Below are positions 8,614 to 16,667 of a stretch of 64,000 nt of DNA, one piece after another. The notes below the pieces were generated by a model. That model was not told the origin of the DNA. It was given only the letters and a program-made list of their open reading frames with translations, and searched no databases. The translations under genes were made by a program, and so were the position numbers. Numbering within the stretch: the stretch's first letter is position 1; every line of letters begins with the position of its first letter. The DNA is from a virus: positions 17,696 through 81,695 of IMG/VR virus record IMGVR_UViG_3300046542_000086; one strand, written 5' to 3'.

Positions 8614-10671
8614 ATGATCAATATCAGAAACGCTGCTCCTCGCGCAATCCTGAAGGGCTTCAAAGATGAGAGCGGTCGTGCTCCGGTTGTAGAACCGGAA
8701 CAGCTTCCTTCTCACTTGGCGCACTCGTTCATCTTCGCTGAACGTGGTACGCTTTTGCCCCAACTGGTTGTCGGGGACAGCCTGACTACTACTTACGGTG
8801 CCAAGTCATTCGACTACCGTTCGAAGTTTGCCAACCACCAAACCGTGCTGGTTAACACCATCAATGGCGAGGGCAACTCGCAGATGGTTCAACGTCTGGT
8901 TCCAGACGATGCCGCGACTGCAACGCTGGTTCTGTGGCTGGACGTGGTGGAAGATAACGTTCCCCAATTCGAGCGTAACACCGACCTGTCGTTTAAGCTG
9001 TCACAGCTGAACGAACGCATTCCTACCGCGACCGTGGTGCTCGGTCACCGTGTGCGCTGGGCTGTTGAAGTTCTCCCTGAGGGTAAAGCCCTGAGTGAGC
9101 TGGTTCCGAAAGTTGGTAGCCTGACTTCGGTTCTGAACAGCAGCCAATCCCAGATGTACCCAATCCACGCGTTCACCGTTGCCTCCCCAGGCTCGTACGG
9201 TAACCTGGTTGGCGTCCGTCTGTCAGCTCCGACTACCGTTTCGGCTTCACCAATCGACGATGCCACCGTAGATGCGGCGAAAGCCTATATGTACCGGTTC
9301 GCGATGGTTGAACGTCCAGACGAATTCTCCACCCCGAATGTGAAAGAAACAATTCAGGGTGAGCAGTCGGTTGACTTCACCTACAAGGCTGGCGTAATCA
9401 ACCGCAACGACAAGCTGGTATCTGTCGATGACGTGTTGCTGCAATCGTGGAACGCTTCGGCGATCAACGGTATCCCAGCGACCGTGGGCGTGATCAACGA
9501 TCACCACGTTTACCACGATCACATCGCTACTCTGCTGGCTCAGTTCCAAGCTGCTGAAGCCGAGTTCGATCTGATCTCTGACCTGGACGAAGACGTACAC
9601 CTCTTCAACTTCGTCGGCGGTACCTCGATCCAAAACGTACCGTACTACTCGTACGTCGTTGAAGGTCCTGCGTCCGGTGGGGTGCTCCTGTCCGAAACCT
9701 CCAGCCACTACGCCAAAGGTGGTGCTGACGGTACCCTGGACTTCGCTACTTTCGACGCACTCGTTGCTAACGCCACCGCCAACTACGGCGACCTGGCTGG
9801 CTTCGATTTCCTCGATACCGCGATCTACCCTCAGAGCTGCATCTACGATACCGGCTTCACGCTGGACACGAAGAAGAAGCTGCTGACCGTACTCGGTCGT
9901 CGTAAAGACATGTGGGTCGTGCTGTCGACTCAAGACGTGTCTGCCAAACAGAACACTCCGTCTGAAGAATCGAGCATCGCGGTTGCCCTGCGTACTGCTG
10001 CTCGTATGTACCCAGAATCGGAAGTTTACGGTACCCCGGTTTGCCGTGCTATCGTGATCGGCCACTCTGGCTACCTGATCAACTCCCAATGGACCAAACT
10101 GACCCCGCTGACCATCGAGTTCGCGGCCAAGTCGGCTCGTTACATGGGTGCTGGTAACGGTATCTGGAAATCGGCTTCGTCGTTCAGCATCTCCCCAGCT
10201 AACCAAGTCACCATGTTCCGTGACGTAAACGCCAGCTTCAAGAAAGCTGACGTCCGTTCACAAGACTGGGACACTGGTCTGGTGTGGGTACAGAACTACG
10301 ACCGCCGTAGCCTGTTCTTCCCGGCGTTCCAAACTGTGTACGATGACGACACCTCGATCCTGAACAGCTTCTTCAACATGGCTATCGCCGTGGAGCTGGA
10401 AAAGATCGCAGACCGCGCCTGGCGTGATCTGGTCGGTATCGACAGTCTGACCCCAGAGCAGTTCATCGCTCGTTCCAACCGCATCATCAGTCAAGCCGTA
10501 GCTGGTCGTTTCGACGGTCGTGTAACGATTGAGGTAGATACTTTCCTCACCGCAGCCGACACCCAGCGTGGTTACTCGTGGTCGTGTAACATCATCATGT
10601 ACGGTAACAACATGATGACCGTTGGTTCGTTCACCATCGTTGCCCGTCGTCGTGAGGATCTCGCACAATGA
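8614..10671 (+). CDS. Contractile tail sheath protein
   Basis: Forms the contractile outer cylinder of the tail, which shortens to drive the tube through the host envelope. It has 685 residues from ATG 8614, chosen because GGAG lies five bases upstream; an in-frame upstream ATG at 8566 has no such site. The C-terminal region carries the usual sheath features: an FFPAFQTVYDDDTSILNSF segment followed by a helix with an IADRAWRDLVG stretch, then a beta-rich end. Length is close to the 695 residues of phiKZ gp29. Codon choice (many CTG, GGT, AAC, TTC) fits a strongly expressed late gene. It shares ATGA with the tube gene. Confidence 0.9.
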   Translation: MINIRNAAPRAILKGFKDESGRAPVVEPEQLPSHLAHSFIFAERGTLLPQLVVGDSLTTTYGAKSFDYRSKFANHQTVLVNTINGEGNSQMVQRLVPDDAATATLVLWLDVVEDNVPQFERNTDLSFKLSQLNERIPTATVVLGHRVRWAVEVLPEGKALSELVPKVGSLTSVLNSSQSQMYPIHAFTVASPGSYGNLVGVRLSAPTTVSASPIDDATVDAAKAYMYRFAMVERPDEFSTPNVKETIQGEQSVDFTYKAGVINRNDKLVSVDDVLLQSWNASAINGIPATVGVINDHHVYHDHIATLLAQFQAAEAEFDLISDLDEDVHLFNFVGGTSIQNVPYYSYVVEGPASGGVLLSETSSHYAKGGADGTLDFATFDALVANATANYGDLAGFDFLDTAIYPQSCIYDTGFTLDTKKKLLTVLGRRKDMWVVLSTQDVSAKQNTPSEESSIAVALRTAARMYPESEVYGTPVCRAIVIGHSGYLINSQWTKLTPLTIEFAAKSARYMGAGNGIWKSASSFSISPANQVTMFRDVNASFKKADVRSQDWDTGLVWVQNYDRRSLFFPAFQTVYDDDTSILNSFFNMAIAVELEKIADRAWRDLVGIDSLTPEQFIARSNRIISQAVAGRFDGRVTIEVDTFLTAADTQRGYSWSCNIIMYGNNMMTVGSFTIVARRREDLAQ

Positions 10672-11528
10672 GCCGATTAGCCGATACGATCCTTGATAAC
10701 AAGGCGTACAACCAGTACGGTCGTCAGGCCATGGTTGACATCCGTAAGGGTGGTCAGAATGGTGTAGCACCAGATTTCTCGACGTATGTCAGCAACGCTG
10801 CGTACGTTCGCCGGAACCTGATCGCGATCTTGATCGAGGCCCCTCGGGGCTTCCAAGATCTCGAGAACCCGGACTACTGGGTTTCGACCCTGAAGAACCT
10901 GGTTGAGCTGGCACCGAAGTCCATTGAAGGTCTCGTACAGACCCTCAGCGTTGAGCACATCGAAAACCCATTCGGTGGCGCTGGTGAGATGCAACAAGAC
11001 ATCTCCAACGTTACCCGTGCTCGTTCGAGCCCGTCGTTCACCTGGACCGAGAAATACGGTAAGTCGGTAGCGACATTCCTGAACGGTTGGGTACTCAACC
11101 TGATCATGGACCCAGAAACCAAGTACCCTCGTGTGGTCAACAACGCTGAAAAGCCGACTGACCTGCTGCCGGATTACACTGGCATGACGGTACTGTTCCT
11201 GGAGCCAGATCCAACTGGCACCAAGGTGATCACCGCATGGCTGTCTACCAACATGCGTCCAAACAGCAACGTAGCTGAAATCACGGGTAACCGTGACGTA
11301 ACTGCCGCGCTACAAGGTCAGGACTACAGCGTGGAGTTCACTGCTCTGACTCAGGTCGGTGAAGGCGTAAATACCTTCGCTCAAGAGCTGCTGGACAACA
11401 TGACTCTGACTGGTGCTAACCCTAACCTGCAAGAAGCGTTCGTTCGAGAAATCGACGCCGACGTTAAAGCCGGTGAATCGGGTTACGCCGAACAGATCAA
11501 CAAGATGGCCTCCTCGGCGATCTCGTAA
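10668..11528 (+). CDS. Tail tube protein
   Basis: Predicted inner tube subunit of the contractile tail, stacked in hexameric rings inside the sheath. The 286-residue protein starts within the stop of the sheath gene (ATGA overlap). The family is assigned mainly from size and order (sheath then tube, as phiKZ gp29-gp30) and from a soluble beta-rich composition with strong late-gene codon bias. A terminator follows 13 bases after the stop, so sheath and tube form a two-gene unit. Confidence 0.82.
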   Translation: MSRLADTILDNKAYNQYGRQAMVDIRKGGQNGVAPDFSTYVSNAAYVRRNLIAILIEAPRGFQDLENPDYWVSTLKNLVELAPKSIEGLVQTLSVEHIENPFGGAGEMQQDISNVTRARSSPSFTWTEKYGKSVATFLNGWVLNLIMDPETKYPRVVNNAEKPTDLLPDYTGMTVLFLEPDPTGTKVITAWLSTNMRPNSNVAEITGNRDVTAALQGQDYSVEFTALTQVGEGVNTFAQELLDNMTLTGANPNLQEAFVREIDADVKAGESGYAEQINKMASSAIS

Positions 11529-11541
11529 GTCTGGTATTAAA

Positions 11542-11571
11542 GCGGGGGCCTTCGGGCTTCCGCTTTATGCC
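11542..11571 (+). terminator. Intrinsic terminator after tail tube
   Basis: GCGGGGGCC-TTCG-GGCTTCCGC forms a 9-bp stem with one mismatch-like G-U and a UUCG loop, followed by TTTATGCC, the tail seen after most hairpins in this window. Confidence 0.85.
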
Positions 11572-11612
11572 GTATCTAATGAATAAACCTAACCCAATAA
11601 GGATTTGGCAAC

Positions 11613-12884
11613 ATGGCCCTTAATGAATACTTTGAAGAACCCCCAGTAGCCAAGAGCGCACTGGATAGCTACGATGCTCTGCGTGTGGTGGCCCGTGACC
11701 GTCAGGTTGATCCATTCGTACATGACGACAACCTCGATGCTTTGGCTGATGACGTGGACACTTTCGTGGCTAGCGTTGAGTCGATCATTGACTCAGGTCA
11801 GTGCAGTAAAGGTACAGCGGCCATGGTGTACGCCTCGCTGGAAAGCATCTCCACGCGCATGGGGATCGTTCTGGAACTGCCATCGCTGGAGTCGGATGAC
11901 CATAGTCCTGAAGACATCCACACGATCGCTATGGAAGCTTTCACTGACATCCTCGGTCGTATCATCCAGGGTTACGTGAACAAGTACAAGACGATGTTCG
12001 CTGGTCTGATCATCCTCTTCCGTGGCCGTGCTAAGTTGGCACAGCGTCACAAGCGCCGCATTGGTGAATACCGCCAAGAGTGGAAAGACAAGGGTGACGA
12101 AATCTTCCAGATCCGTCAAACCGGTAGCGCTCTGGGTCTGATGACTCAGCAAGTGTTCTATGCGAACAACCGCGTAGTAACCGACCCGTTTGCCCAACTG
12201 TCTCACGACATGGTGTTCTACCGCTGGTTCTTTGGTCCTTACTCGCGCAGTCTGGAACAAGCAGCCAACACGGTAGGTCAGACGTTCAAGTCTACCCGAA
12301 TCAATTCGGACAAAGACATTGAAACCTTGGCTGGCAAGATCGTCAAGCTCAAGCGTCCAGCACAACTGTTCGATCAGAAGTACCTGAACAAAGGTCCGAT
12401 CCTGATGAAGAACGTAGGCTTTACGGTAAAGACCAGTAAAGCTCCTCGTCCTGCTGGTCGTGGACCTGTCTTCGATCGTCTGGCTGAAATCTCCGGTAAA
12501 GAGCTGGTCTACCCAACTGCCAAAGTGTTGAAGCTAGCCTTCGACCCTAGCCAGATCTGGAAAGACGTCCACATCAAAACGGCTGACGTCGTGAAGTACC
12601 TGGACATGTGCGACGAGGCCTGTGACATCATCATCGACTACGTCGAGCGTATGAAGATCCACACTGCGCCGTACTGGAACATGGTTGACGACATGAAGCA
12701 GGCTGCTGATGCTGTTGACGGTCTGTCCAACACCAGCAAACGTGCCTTGAAGCAAGCGATTGGTTTCGGCGACTCGATCCGGTACCAGCACTTCTTCTTG
12801 GTCAAACAGATGTCGATGGTGCTTAACGATGTGTCTATCGGGTGCACGTACTTCATCTCGCGTTTGATTGCTCGTTCGAAATGA
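11613..12884 (+). CDS. Probable inner head (internal virion) protein
   Basis: A 423-residue, largely helical protein preceded by AAGGA. It carries AMEAF near residue 110, which fits the small-X-Glu motif cut by phiKZ/T4 prohead proteases, followed by a basic helix (LFRGRAKLAQRHKRR). This arrangement, a pro-region, a protease site and a basic helical domain, resembles the internal head proteins of phiKZ-like phages. The 43527-44339 protein has a comparable SMEAF motif close to its N-terminus. Family assignment is inference; the motif is visible, cleavage is not proven. Confidence 0.55.
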   Translation: MALNEYFEEPPVAKSALDSYDALRVVARDRQVDPFVHDDNLDALADDVDTFVASVESIIDSGQCSKGTAAMVYASLESISTRMGIVLELPSLESDDHSPEDIHTIAMEAFTDILGRIIQGYVNKYKTMFAGLIILFRGRAKLAQRHKRRIGEYRQEWKDKGDEIFQIRQTGSALGLMTQQVFYANNRVVTDPFAQLSHDMVFYRWFFGPYSRSLEQAANTVGQTFKSTRINSDKDIETLAGKIVKLKRPAQLFDQKYLNKGPILMKNVGFTVKTSKAPRPAGRGPVFDRLAEISGKELVYPTAKVLKLAFDPSQIWKDVHIKTADVVKYLDMCDEACDIIIDYVERMKIHTAPYWNMVDDMKQAADAVDGLSNTSKRALKQAIGFGDSIRYQHFFLVKQMSMVLNDVSIGCTYFISRLIARSK

Positions 12885-12935
12885 CGGCATAAAGACCAAA
12901 AAAAAGGAGGGCCCGAAAGCCCTCCTTTTATGCCG
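12885..12935. terminator. Bidirectional terminator
   Basis: GGAGGGC-CCGAAA-GCCCTCC (7-bp stem, 12906-12912 with 12919-12925) is flanked by GGCATAAA on the left with an A run and by TTTTATGCC on the right. It lies between convergent genes and overlaps the 3' end of the minus-strand gene. Confidence 0.85.
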
Positions 12936-13314
12936 CCTTACGTAGACGGTGTCCTAACACCAACTCGTGTACAAGGTAGAATAGCTCTAGTTCAACAAGA
13001 TACTCTTTGTCCAATGACCATGGTCTGATGTAGTTGTTCTTAAGGGAGTAATCGTAGAACTGTTGGTAGCACTGAGCCTTCTCAGGCCAGCGATCACTGA
13101 ATGCCAAACACCACTGGAAGTAGAACACCACCAACGGATTGTTCCCACAGACTTGATGCACCCTCATGGGTCGTAGTTCTTTATGGAACTCTGCCACTAA
13201 GGAGTTGAACTCCTTGTGTTCGGTATCTGTACGTCCCCGCAGATCAACCGAATCGTAAAGGATCACCCCATCCATTACAGCAACCAACATTGTTCTGTAG
13301 CGATCAACGTCCAT
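12928..13314 (-). CDS. Unknown protein, 128 aa
   Basis: A soluble, aromatic-rich protein (many Tyr, Phe, Trp) with no recognised motif, signal or membrane segment. Its stop lies inside the bidirectional terminator. A TATAAT-like element is seen on the minus strand in the 38-base gap before it (around 13340), so it may have its own promoter, although it follows the DUF488-like gene closely enough to be read from upstream. Confidence 0.7.
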   Translation of the reverse strand: MDVDRYRTMLVAVMDGVILYDSVDLRGRTDTEHKEFNSLVAEFHKELRPMRVHQVCGNNPLVVFYFQWCLAFSDRWPEKAQCYQQFYDYSLKNNYIRPWSLDKEYLVELELFYLVHELVLGHRLRKAA

Positions 13315-13352
13315 GCCCCAACCCCTAACATAGCCTCAATTATACAGTAGGC

Positions 13353-13709
13353 TTAGATTTCACCCATGTACACGCAGTCAAGACCCTTCTCGACAGCGTA
13401 AGCTTGAATCTTCAGCACACACAAGTGACGATGACAGAATACCCCAGCTCGACACATACAGGCTATGGCTACCTTACCGTGTTCAAAGAGCGCAGCCCAT
13501 TCTTCGGGACTGGTCTCTTGGGACTGGTTCAGGATGTCGTTGTAGAGTTCTGCGTATTCGTCTTGCGACATGCTCCCGTACTTGTAGGAATGTACCATCC
13601 ACTTGGTAGGGGAGAAGGCTGTTTCTTTTTTGAAGGTGGTGTCCACAAAGTGAATACCCAGTGGTGCACAGCGTCGCCACTGACCCATTTGGATTGTATA
13701 CAGTTCCAT
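13353..13709 (-). CDS. DUF488-like protein
   Basis: A 118-residue protein whose C-terminal half contains ACMCRAGVFCHRHL, the cysteine/histidine pattern that closes DUF488-type domains (Cys, then CHR). DUF488 proteins are small, poorly understood proteins that occur widely in bacteria and phages; the reaction is not known. GAGG precedes the ATG by five bases. It sits between a terminator on the upstream side and an unknown gene downstream. Family assignment rests on the motif alone. Confidence 0.6.
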   Translation of the reverse strand: MELYTIQMGQWRRCAPLGIHFVDTTFKKETAFSPTKWMVHSYKYGSMSQDEYAELYNDILNQSQETSPEEWAALFEHGKVAIACMCRAGVFCHRHLCVLKIQAYAVEKGLDCVYMGEI

Positions 13710-13737
13710 TTCGACCTCAACAAAAAAATAAGACTCA

Positions 13738-13771
13738 GCATAAAAGCGGTAGGGTTGGCCCCTACCGCTTT
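13738..13771 (-). terminator. Intrinsic terminator after 13785-14657 gene
   Basis: On the minus strand AAAGCGGTAGGG pairs perfectly with CCCTACCGCTTT (12 bp, 5-base loop) and is followed by TATGCTG. It ends the operon carrying the 290/160-residue gene. Confidence 0.85.
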
Positions 13772-13784
13772 CACACTTTAGTAC

Positions 13785-14267
13785 TTAGGCCTTGGCCAGA
13801 GCTTCAGCAGCACGCTTGTTGATGCCGTCGCGGACTTTCTTCAGCGAACCCTTGTTCGCATGAGCGTTAACGCCGTACTTCATGTTGACGATGCCGTACT
13901 TGACGACGGTCGCGTTTGGATCACGCACTTCGCCTTCTTTCGGGATGCCGCCAGCTGGGTACTCTTTCGAGCGCTGGATGGTGCCGGCCAGGGAGTCACT
14001 GCCGCAGCCGAATTCGACGCTCAGTTGTTCCAGCTTGTCGTCAGCCTGGAACGCCGGGATCGCGATGTTTGCCAGAGCTTCAGCAGTACCGGCAACCAGG
14101 TCGCTGGTGTGGTCCTGGTAAACCTTGACGAGTTCCGGGGTCAGGGTTTCAGGCAGCAGCTTGGTGTACAGATCGCTGCTGACTTCGACGATGCCCGCTT
14201 CACCGATTTTCATTTCGGCTTGGATAGCTGCGGCCAGGTCCAGAACGTTCTTTTTGATGTCGCTCAT
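13785..14267 (-). CDS. Probable short product from internal start, 160 aa
   Basis: In-frame ATG at 14267 is preceded at good spacing by AAGGAAAT. The 160-residue product begins MSDIKKNVLDL, has a helical N-terminal half, a PEGE-like glycine/proline turn region near residue 115 and a lysine-rich C-terminal helix. Synonymous codon choice becomes strongly biased exactly from this start, which argues that this product is made in larger amounts than the full-length chain. Function unknown. Confidence 0.5.
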   Translation of the reverse strand: MSDIKKNVLDLAAAIQAEMKIGEAGIVEVSSDLYTKLLPETLTPELVKVYQDHTSDLVAGTAEALANIAIPAFQADDKLEQLSVEFGCGSDSLAGTIQRSKEYPAGGIPKEGEVRDPNATVVKYGIVNMKYGVNAHANKGSLKKVRDGINKRAAEALAKA

Positions 14268-14657
14268 TGCACGATTTCCTTGCGGTTGATTTGGTGTATC
14301 TGAATTTTGAGGGGTAACTACATACTCTTGTTCATCACAGTAATCTTTTACTGATAGATTATCGAGCGGTGTAGCGTTGACTAAGGCTCCAACAACGACT
14401 TTATCAATGATCGCTTTGATCTCGTCGGCGTCGAGTTCCCTAGGTTCAGGGTACGTAACCCTGATTACATCTGCCATCTCTGTGACGATCTCGAGTTGAT
14501 TGTCACTATCGATGTTGTCGAACCAGCCGTCAAAGCCTCCACGACAGCTTAGGTTAAACAGGATGTCCTTTGCTGCTTGGTTAGCTGGATCAGAGAGATC
14601 GAGTTTAGTGAAGGGATCTCCATCATCCTCGTCCTCATCCAGATCGTAATTAGACAT
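13785..14657 (-). CDS. Unknown two-part protein with likely internal start at 14267
   Basis: The full frame gives 290 residues from ATG 14657 (GGAG seven bases upstream). The first 110 residues are acidic (DLDEDEDDGD at the start) and end in a polar linker rich in Gln, Asn and Pro. An internal ATG at 14267 with AAGGAAAT in front opens a 160-residue C-terminal product whose codons are those of highly expressed late genes here, unlike the N-terminal part. I do not recognise either half. A CATATTAC-type promoter lies 39 bases upstream of the long start. Two products from one frame are plausible. Confidence 0.65.
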   Translation of the reverse strand: MSNYDLDEDEDDGDPFTKLDLSDPANQAAKDILFNLSCRGGFDGWFDNIDSDNQLEIVTEMADVIRVTYPEPRELDADEIKAIIDKVVVGALVNATPLDNLSVKDYCDEQEYVVTPQNSDTPNQPQGNRAMSDIKKNVLDLAAAIQAEMKIGEAGIVEVSSDLYTKLLPETLTPELVKVYQDHTSDLVAGTAEALANIAIPAFQADDKLEQLSVEFGCGSDSLAGTIQRSKEYPAGGIPKEGEVRDPNATVVKYGIVNMKYGVNAHANKGSLKKVRDGINKRAAEALAKA

Positions 14658-14695
14658 CACACGACTCCATAGACAATGGATTCAGCTAGTTATTG

Positions 14696-14710
14696 CACTT
14701 AGGTAATATG
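14696..14710 (-). promoter_or_regulatory. Early-type promoter core (CATATTAC)
   Basis: Minus-strand CATATTACCTAAGTG matches the cores at 15843-15857 and 41758-41772 at 12 of 15 or more positions. It overlaps the 3' end of the upstream gene and lies 39 bases before ATG 14657. TATATTAC is the early promoter motif I recall for phiKZ. Confidence 0.6.
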
Positions 14711-15037
14711 TGTCTCAAATCTATTTGGATCAAGTCTTTCGAATACGGTTACGCTAGCAGCCTCCAGTAGCTTAGGCTCAGGTCGTTCTACCTCAAAGGT
14801 GTAAGGTAGTTCAACCCGCTTCCAAGGAACTGTTAGCTGGCCGCTCTTGTGGACATTCAATAGCAAGCGTTCTCTAGCGAGGATCACCCGGTTGTCGCTG
14901 AGGGTAATCTTAAGATTGTGCTTGATCCGTTTGTACTTACCACCGAGGATGTTCGTAATCCCAACCACCACAGCATCGAGGTGGATGATCCGATCGAGGA
15001 CCTGTAGCTGATAAGGGTTCACAGTGACCCGACTCAT
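14699..15037 (-). CDS. Unknown protein, 112 aa
   Basis: A basic, beta-rich 112-residue protein with AAGGA before its ATG, overlapping the stop of the next upstream gene by four bases (ATGA). No family recognised and no membrane segment. It lies in a five-gene minus-strand unit of small early-type genes that begins at the promoter near 15850. Confidence 0.7.
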   Translation of the reverse strand: MSRVTVNPYQLQVLDRIIHLDAVVVGITNILGGKYKRIKHNLKITLSDNRVILARERLLLNVHKSGQLTVPWKRVELPYTFEVERPEPKLLEAASVTVFERLDPNRFETHIT

Positions 15038-15408
15038 CAGTCCTTCATCCCGTAGTACTTAGTCCGAGGAAAAGCACCGCACAATGCCGAGCGTGCCTGT
15101 GTAGCCCGCTTAACAATCATCACCTCTTTACCAATGTCCTCAGTGGACACAGGGTCGATCTTGTTGTCGCAGCGAACCAACGTGCCGAGAGTAGGGAAGA
15201 TGAAAGCAGTGCGCTTAGACTCAACCTCCTCCAGACGAATCCGTTCGATAGTGTAAGGGACCTCATCCGTCCACATACCTGCCGCATTCACCGTACCACT
15301 GAAACCCGGTGGATAGCCAAAGCCACGTTCTTTAACGCACACGTCGTACTCAACCAACATGTCACCAACCCGCAGGTTGTTCAGAACCATGCTTTCAAGC
15401 TCAACCAT
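15037..15408 (-). CDS. Unknown protein, 123 aa
   Basis: Start ATG 15408 is chosen because GGAG lies eight bases upstream; a GTG three codons earlier is less likely. The protein is soluble with an Arg/Glu-rich middle and a glycine/tyrosine segment near residues 30-38. No motif recognised. It overlaps both neighbours and is therefore translated with them. Confidence 0.7.
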   Translation of the reverse strand: MVELESMVLNNLRVGDMLVEYDVCVKERGFGYPPGFSGTVNAAGMWTDEVPYTIERIRLEEVESKRTAFIFPTLGTLVRCDNKIDPVSTEDIGKEVMIVKRATQARSALCGAFPRTKYYGMKD

Positions 15409-15595
15409 TTTTAGCACTCCACATTAGTAGACCACCAAGACCACGCCGAATCGGCTTACAGACTACCACCAGTAACAGGAACACAATCTGAAGAGCAGTG
15501 ATCACCAGACTGAGTTTCAGGAAGATCAGACAGAACAGATCCACCGCTAGGAAACCCAGCAAGCAGATCAGTAGGAATTTCTTAATTGCTTTCAT
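15401..15595 (-). CDS. Small membrane protein, 64 aa
   Basis: ATG 15595 overlaps the TGA of the preceding gene (ATGA). The chain starts with a short basic segment, MKAIKK, then two hydrophobic stretches at about residues 6-27 and 31-48, and ends with a basic amphipathic tail. This is a two-pass inner-membrane topology. Size and pairing with the next membrane gene would suit a holin or antiholin, but no family signature is present and no lysis enzyme is adjacent. Confidence 0.65.
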   Translation of the reverse strand: MKAIKKFLLICLLGFLAVDLFCLIFLKLSLVITALQIVFLLLVVVCKPIRRGLGGLLMWSAKNG

Positions 15596-15792
15596 CGCCG
15601 TTGATACCACCGATAGGTTTTCAGCACAGCCAAGCCTAGGGTCAAGATGAACACAAAGAAGATCTGTGCGTAGAAGATGGCATCTTCAGTTGAGAAGAAC
15701 TGCATCAGCACCACGATGGTGAGGAGGTACGCAATGGAACAACCAATCAAGTACCAAGCCTTGGGGGTAATGCTTCGGATATATGCTTTCAC
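15592..15792 (-). CDS. Small membrane protein, 66 aa
   Basis: First gene of this minus-strand unit, 51 bases after an early-type promoter core. Two transmembrane stretches are visible at about residues 13-33 and 39-58, with basic residues at both ends (MKAYIRS... and YRWYQRR), giving both termini a probable cytoplasmic location. It is coupled to a second two-pass protein. An early membrane role, such as superinfection exclusion, is as plausible as lysis; neither is shown. Confidence 0.65.
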   Translation of the reverse strand: MKAYIRSITPKAWYLIGCSIAYLLTIVVLMQFFSTEDAIFYAQIFFVFILTLGLAVLKTYRWYQRR

Positions 15793-15842
15793 GGTAAGTC
15801 TACCTTTTGATTAAAAGACTATGCTACAACTTTGTAGTTCAT

Positions 15843-15857
15843 CACCTAAGTAATATA
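15843..15857 (-). promoter_or_regulatory. Early-type promoter core (TATATTAC)
   Basis: Minus-strand TATATTACTTAGGTG is preceded by an AT-rich stretch. It starts the unit 15792 to 14699. The octamer equals the early promoter motif known from phiKZ, recognised there by the virion RNA polymerase. The stretch 15793-15942 otherwise contains only this site and the terminator next to it. Confidence 0.65.
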
Positions 15858-15892
15858 GGTTTGAAATTTATTTCAACAGAACTCGATTTAAA

Positions 15893-15937
15893 GGGCATAA
15901 AAGCCCCAAGGGCTACACACCCTTGGGGTCTTATGCG
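15893..15937 (-). terminator. Intrinsic terminator after 15944-16657 gene
   Basis: CCCCAAGGG/CCCTTGGGG forms a 9-bp perfect stem with a 7-base loop; on the minus strand it is followed by CTTTTATGCCC. It separates the protease operon from the small early genes. Confidence 0.85.
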
Positions 15938-15943
15938 ATCGTG

Positions 15944-16657
15944 TCACCAGCGAGCGCTGGGAGGCTCCTGATGGGACAGGAGGTCTGCTGTTTGGCCTTT
16001 GATCTTCTTCCACTCAGTCGAGGTCAGTTGGCGAAGGTTTGACACTTCCCCTTTGTTCCAACCCTCTACCATACGAGCGTATTCCAACGTCCAGAACCCC
16101 TCAGTCAGAATGATGTCATCCATCACTCGAACCACAGCACCCTTACTCACCTCGAAGAACATCTCGATAGCTTTCTGGTACTTGTCGTTGAGTTGCCTTA
16201 CGTAGATCGACCGGTAGAAATACTTACCGATGATCTCGGCTGGGTATTGCCACTTGTTGTCAGCGTAAGGAACCAACCACCGCTCATCAGTGTAGTCAGC
16301 ATCAAACAAGATCTTGACGGACGGTTTGACGTTCACCTCGTTGCGGAAACCGTAGATGTACCAACCATCACGCCACTTCTTGTTATAGCGACCCTCTTCC
16401 CAATCGATGCGATCCTGTTGATAACCCAAGATGCAACCGATGATTGTTGGCGCTGTACTGATTCGAGGAACAGAACGATCCTCGTGCTTGGCAGAACGTT
16501 GGGTCAACTGAGGGACAAACTTCTTAATCCCAGGGTTAACGGAGATGTGATACAGAAACTCCTGACCCGTCTCTTCTGGCGACACTACCTTGCAGTTCTT
16601 ACCCACACCGTTCTTGAAGGAATCAATGTAGGTCTGGCAGTCTTCGACGTCGCTCAT
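15944..16657 (-). CDS. Unknown protein ending in PPSARW, 237 aa
   Basis: A GGGAGG site precedes ATG. The 237-residue protein has an N-terminal LYHIS segment (about residues 35-39) followed by an EDRSVPRIS segment, a pattern that recalls small phage proteins of unknown activity, and several aromatic-rich stretches. The last six residues, PPSARW, are identical to those of the prohead protease encoded two genes upstream although the codons differ. I do not assign a function; association with the head or with the protease is possible. Confidence 0.7.
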   Translation of the reverse strand: MSDVEDCQTYIDSFKNGVGKNCKVVSPEETGQEFLYHISVNPGIKKFVPQLTQRSAKHEDRSVPRISTAPTIIGCILGYQQDRIDWEEGRYNKKWRDGWYIYGFRNEVNVKPSVKILFDADYTDERWLVPYADNKWQYPAEIIGKYFYRSIYVRQLNDKYQKAIEMFFEVSKGAVVRVMDDIILTEGFWTLEYARMVEGWNKGEVSNLRQLTSTEWKKIKGQTADLLSHQEPPSARW

Positions 16658-16667
16658 TGTTCCTCCC

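Noticed and set aside
9247-10206. 319-residue minus-strand open frame
   Set aside because: Antisense to the tail sheath gene, Arg/Val rich, and no promoter or ribosome site.
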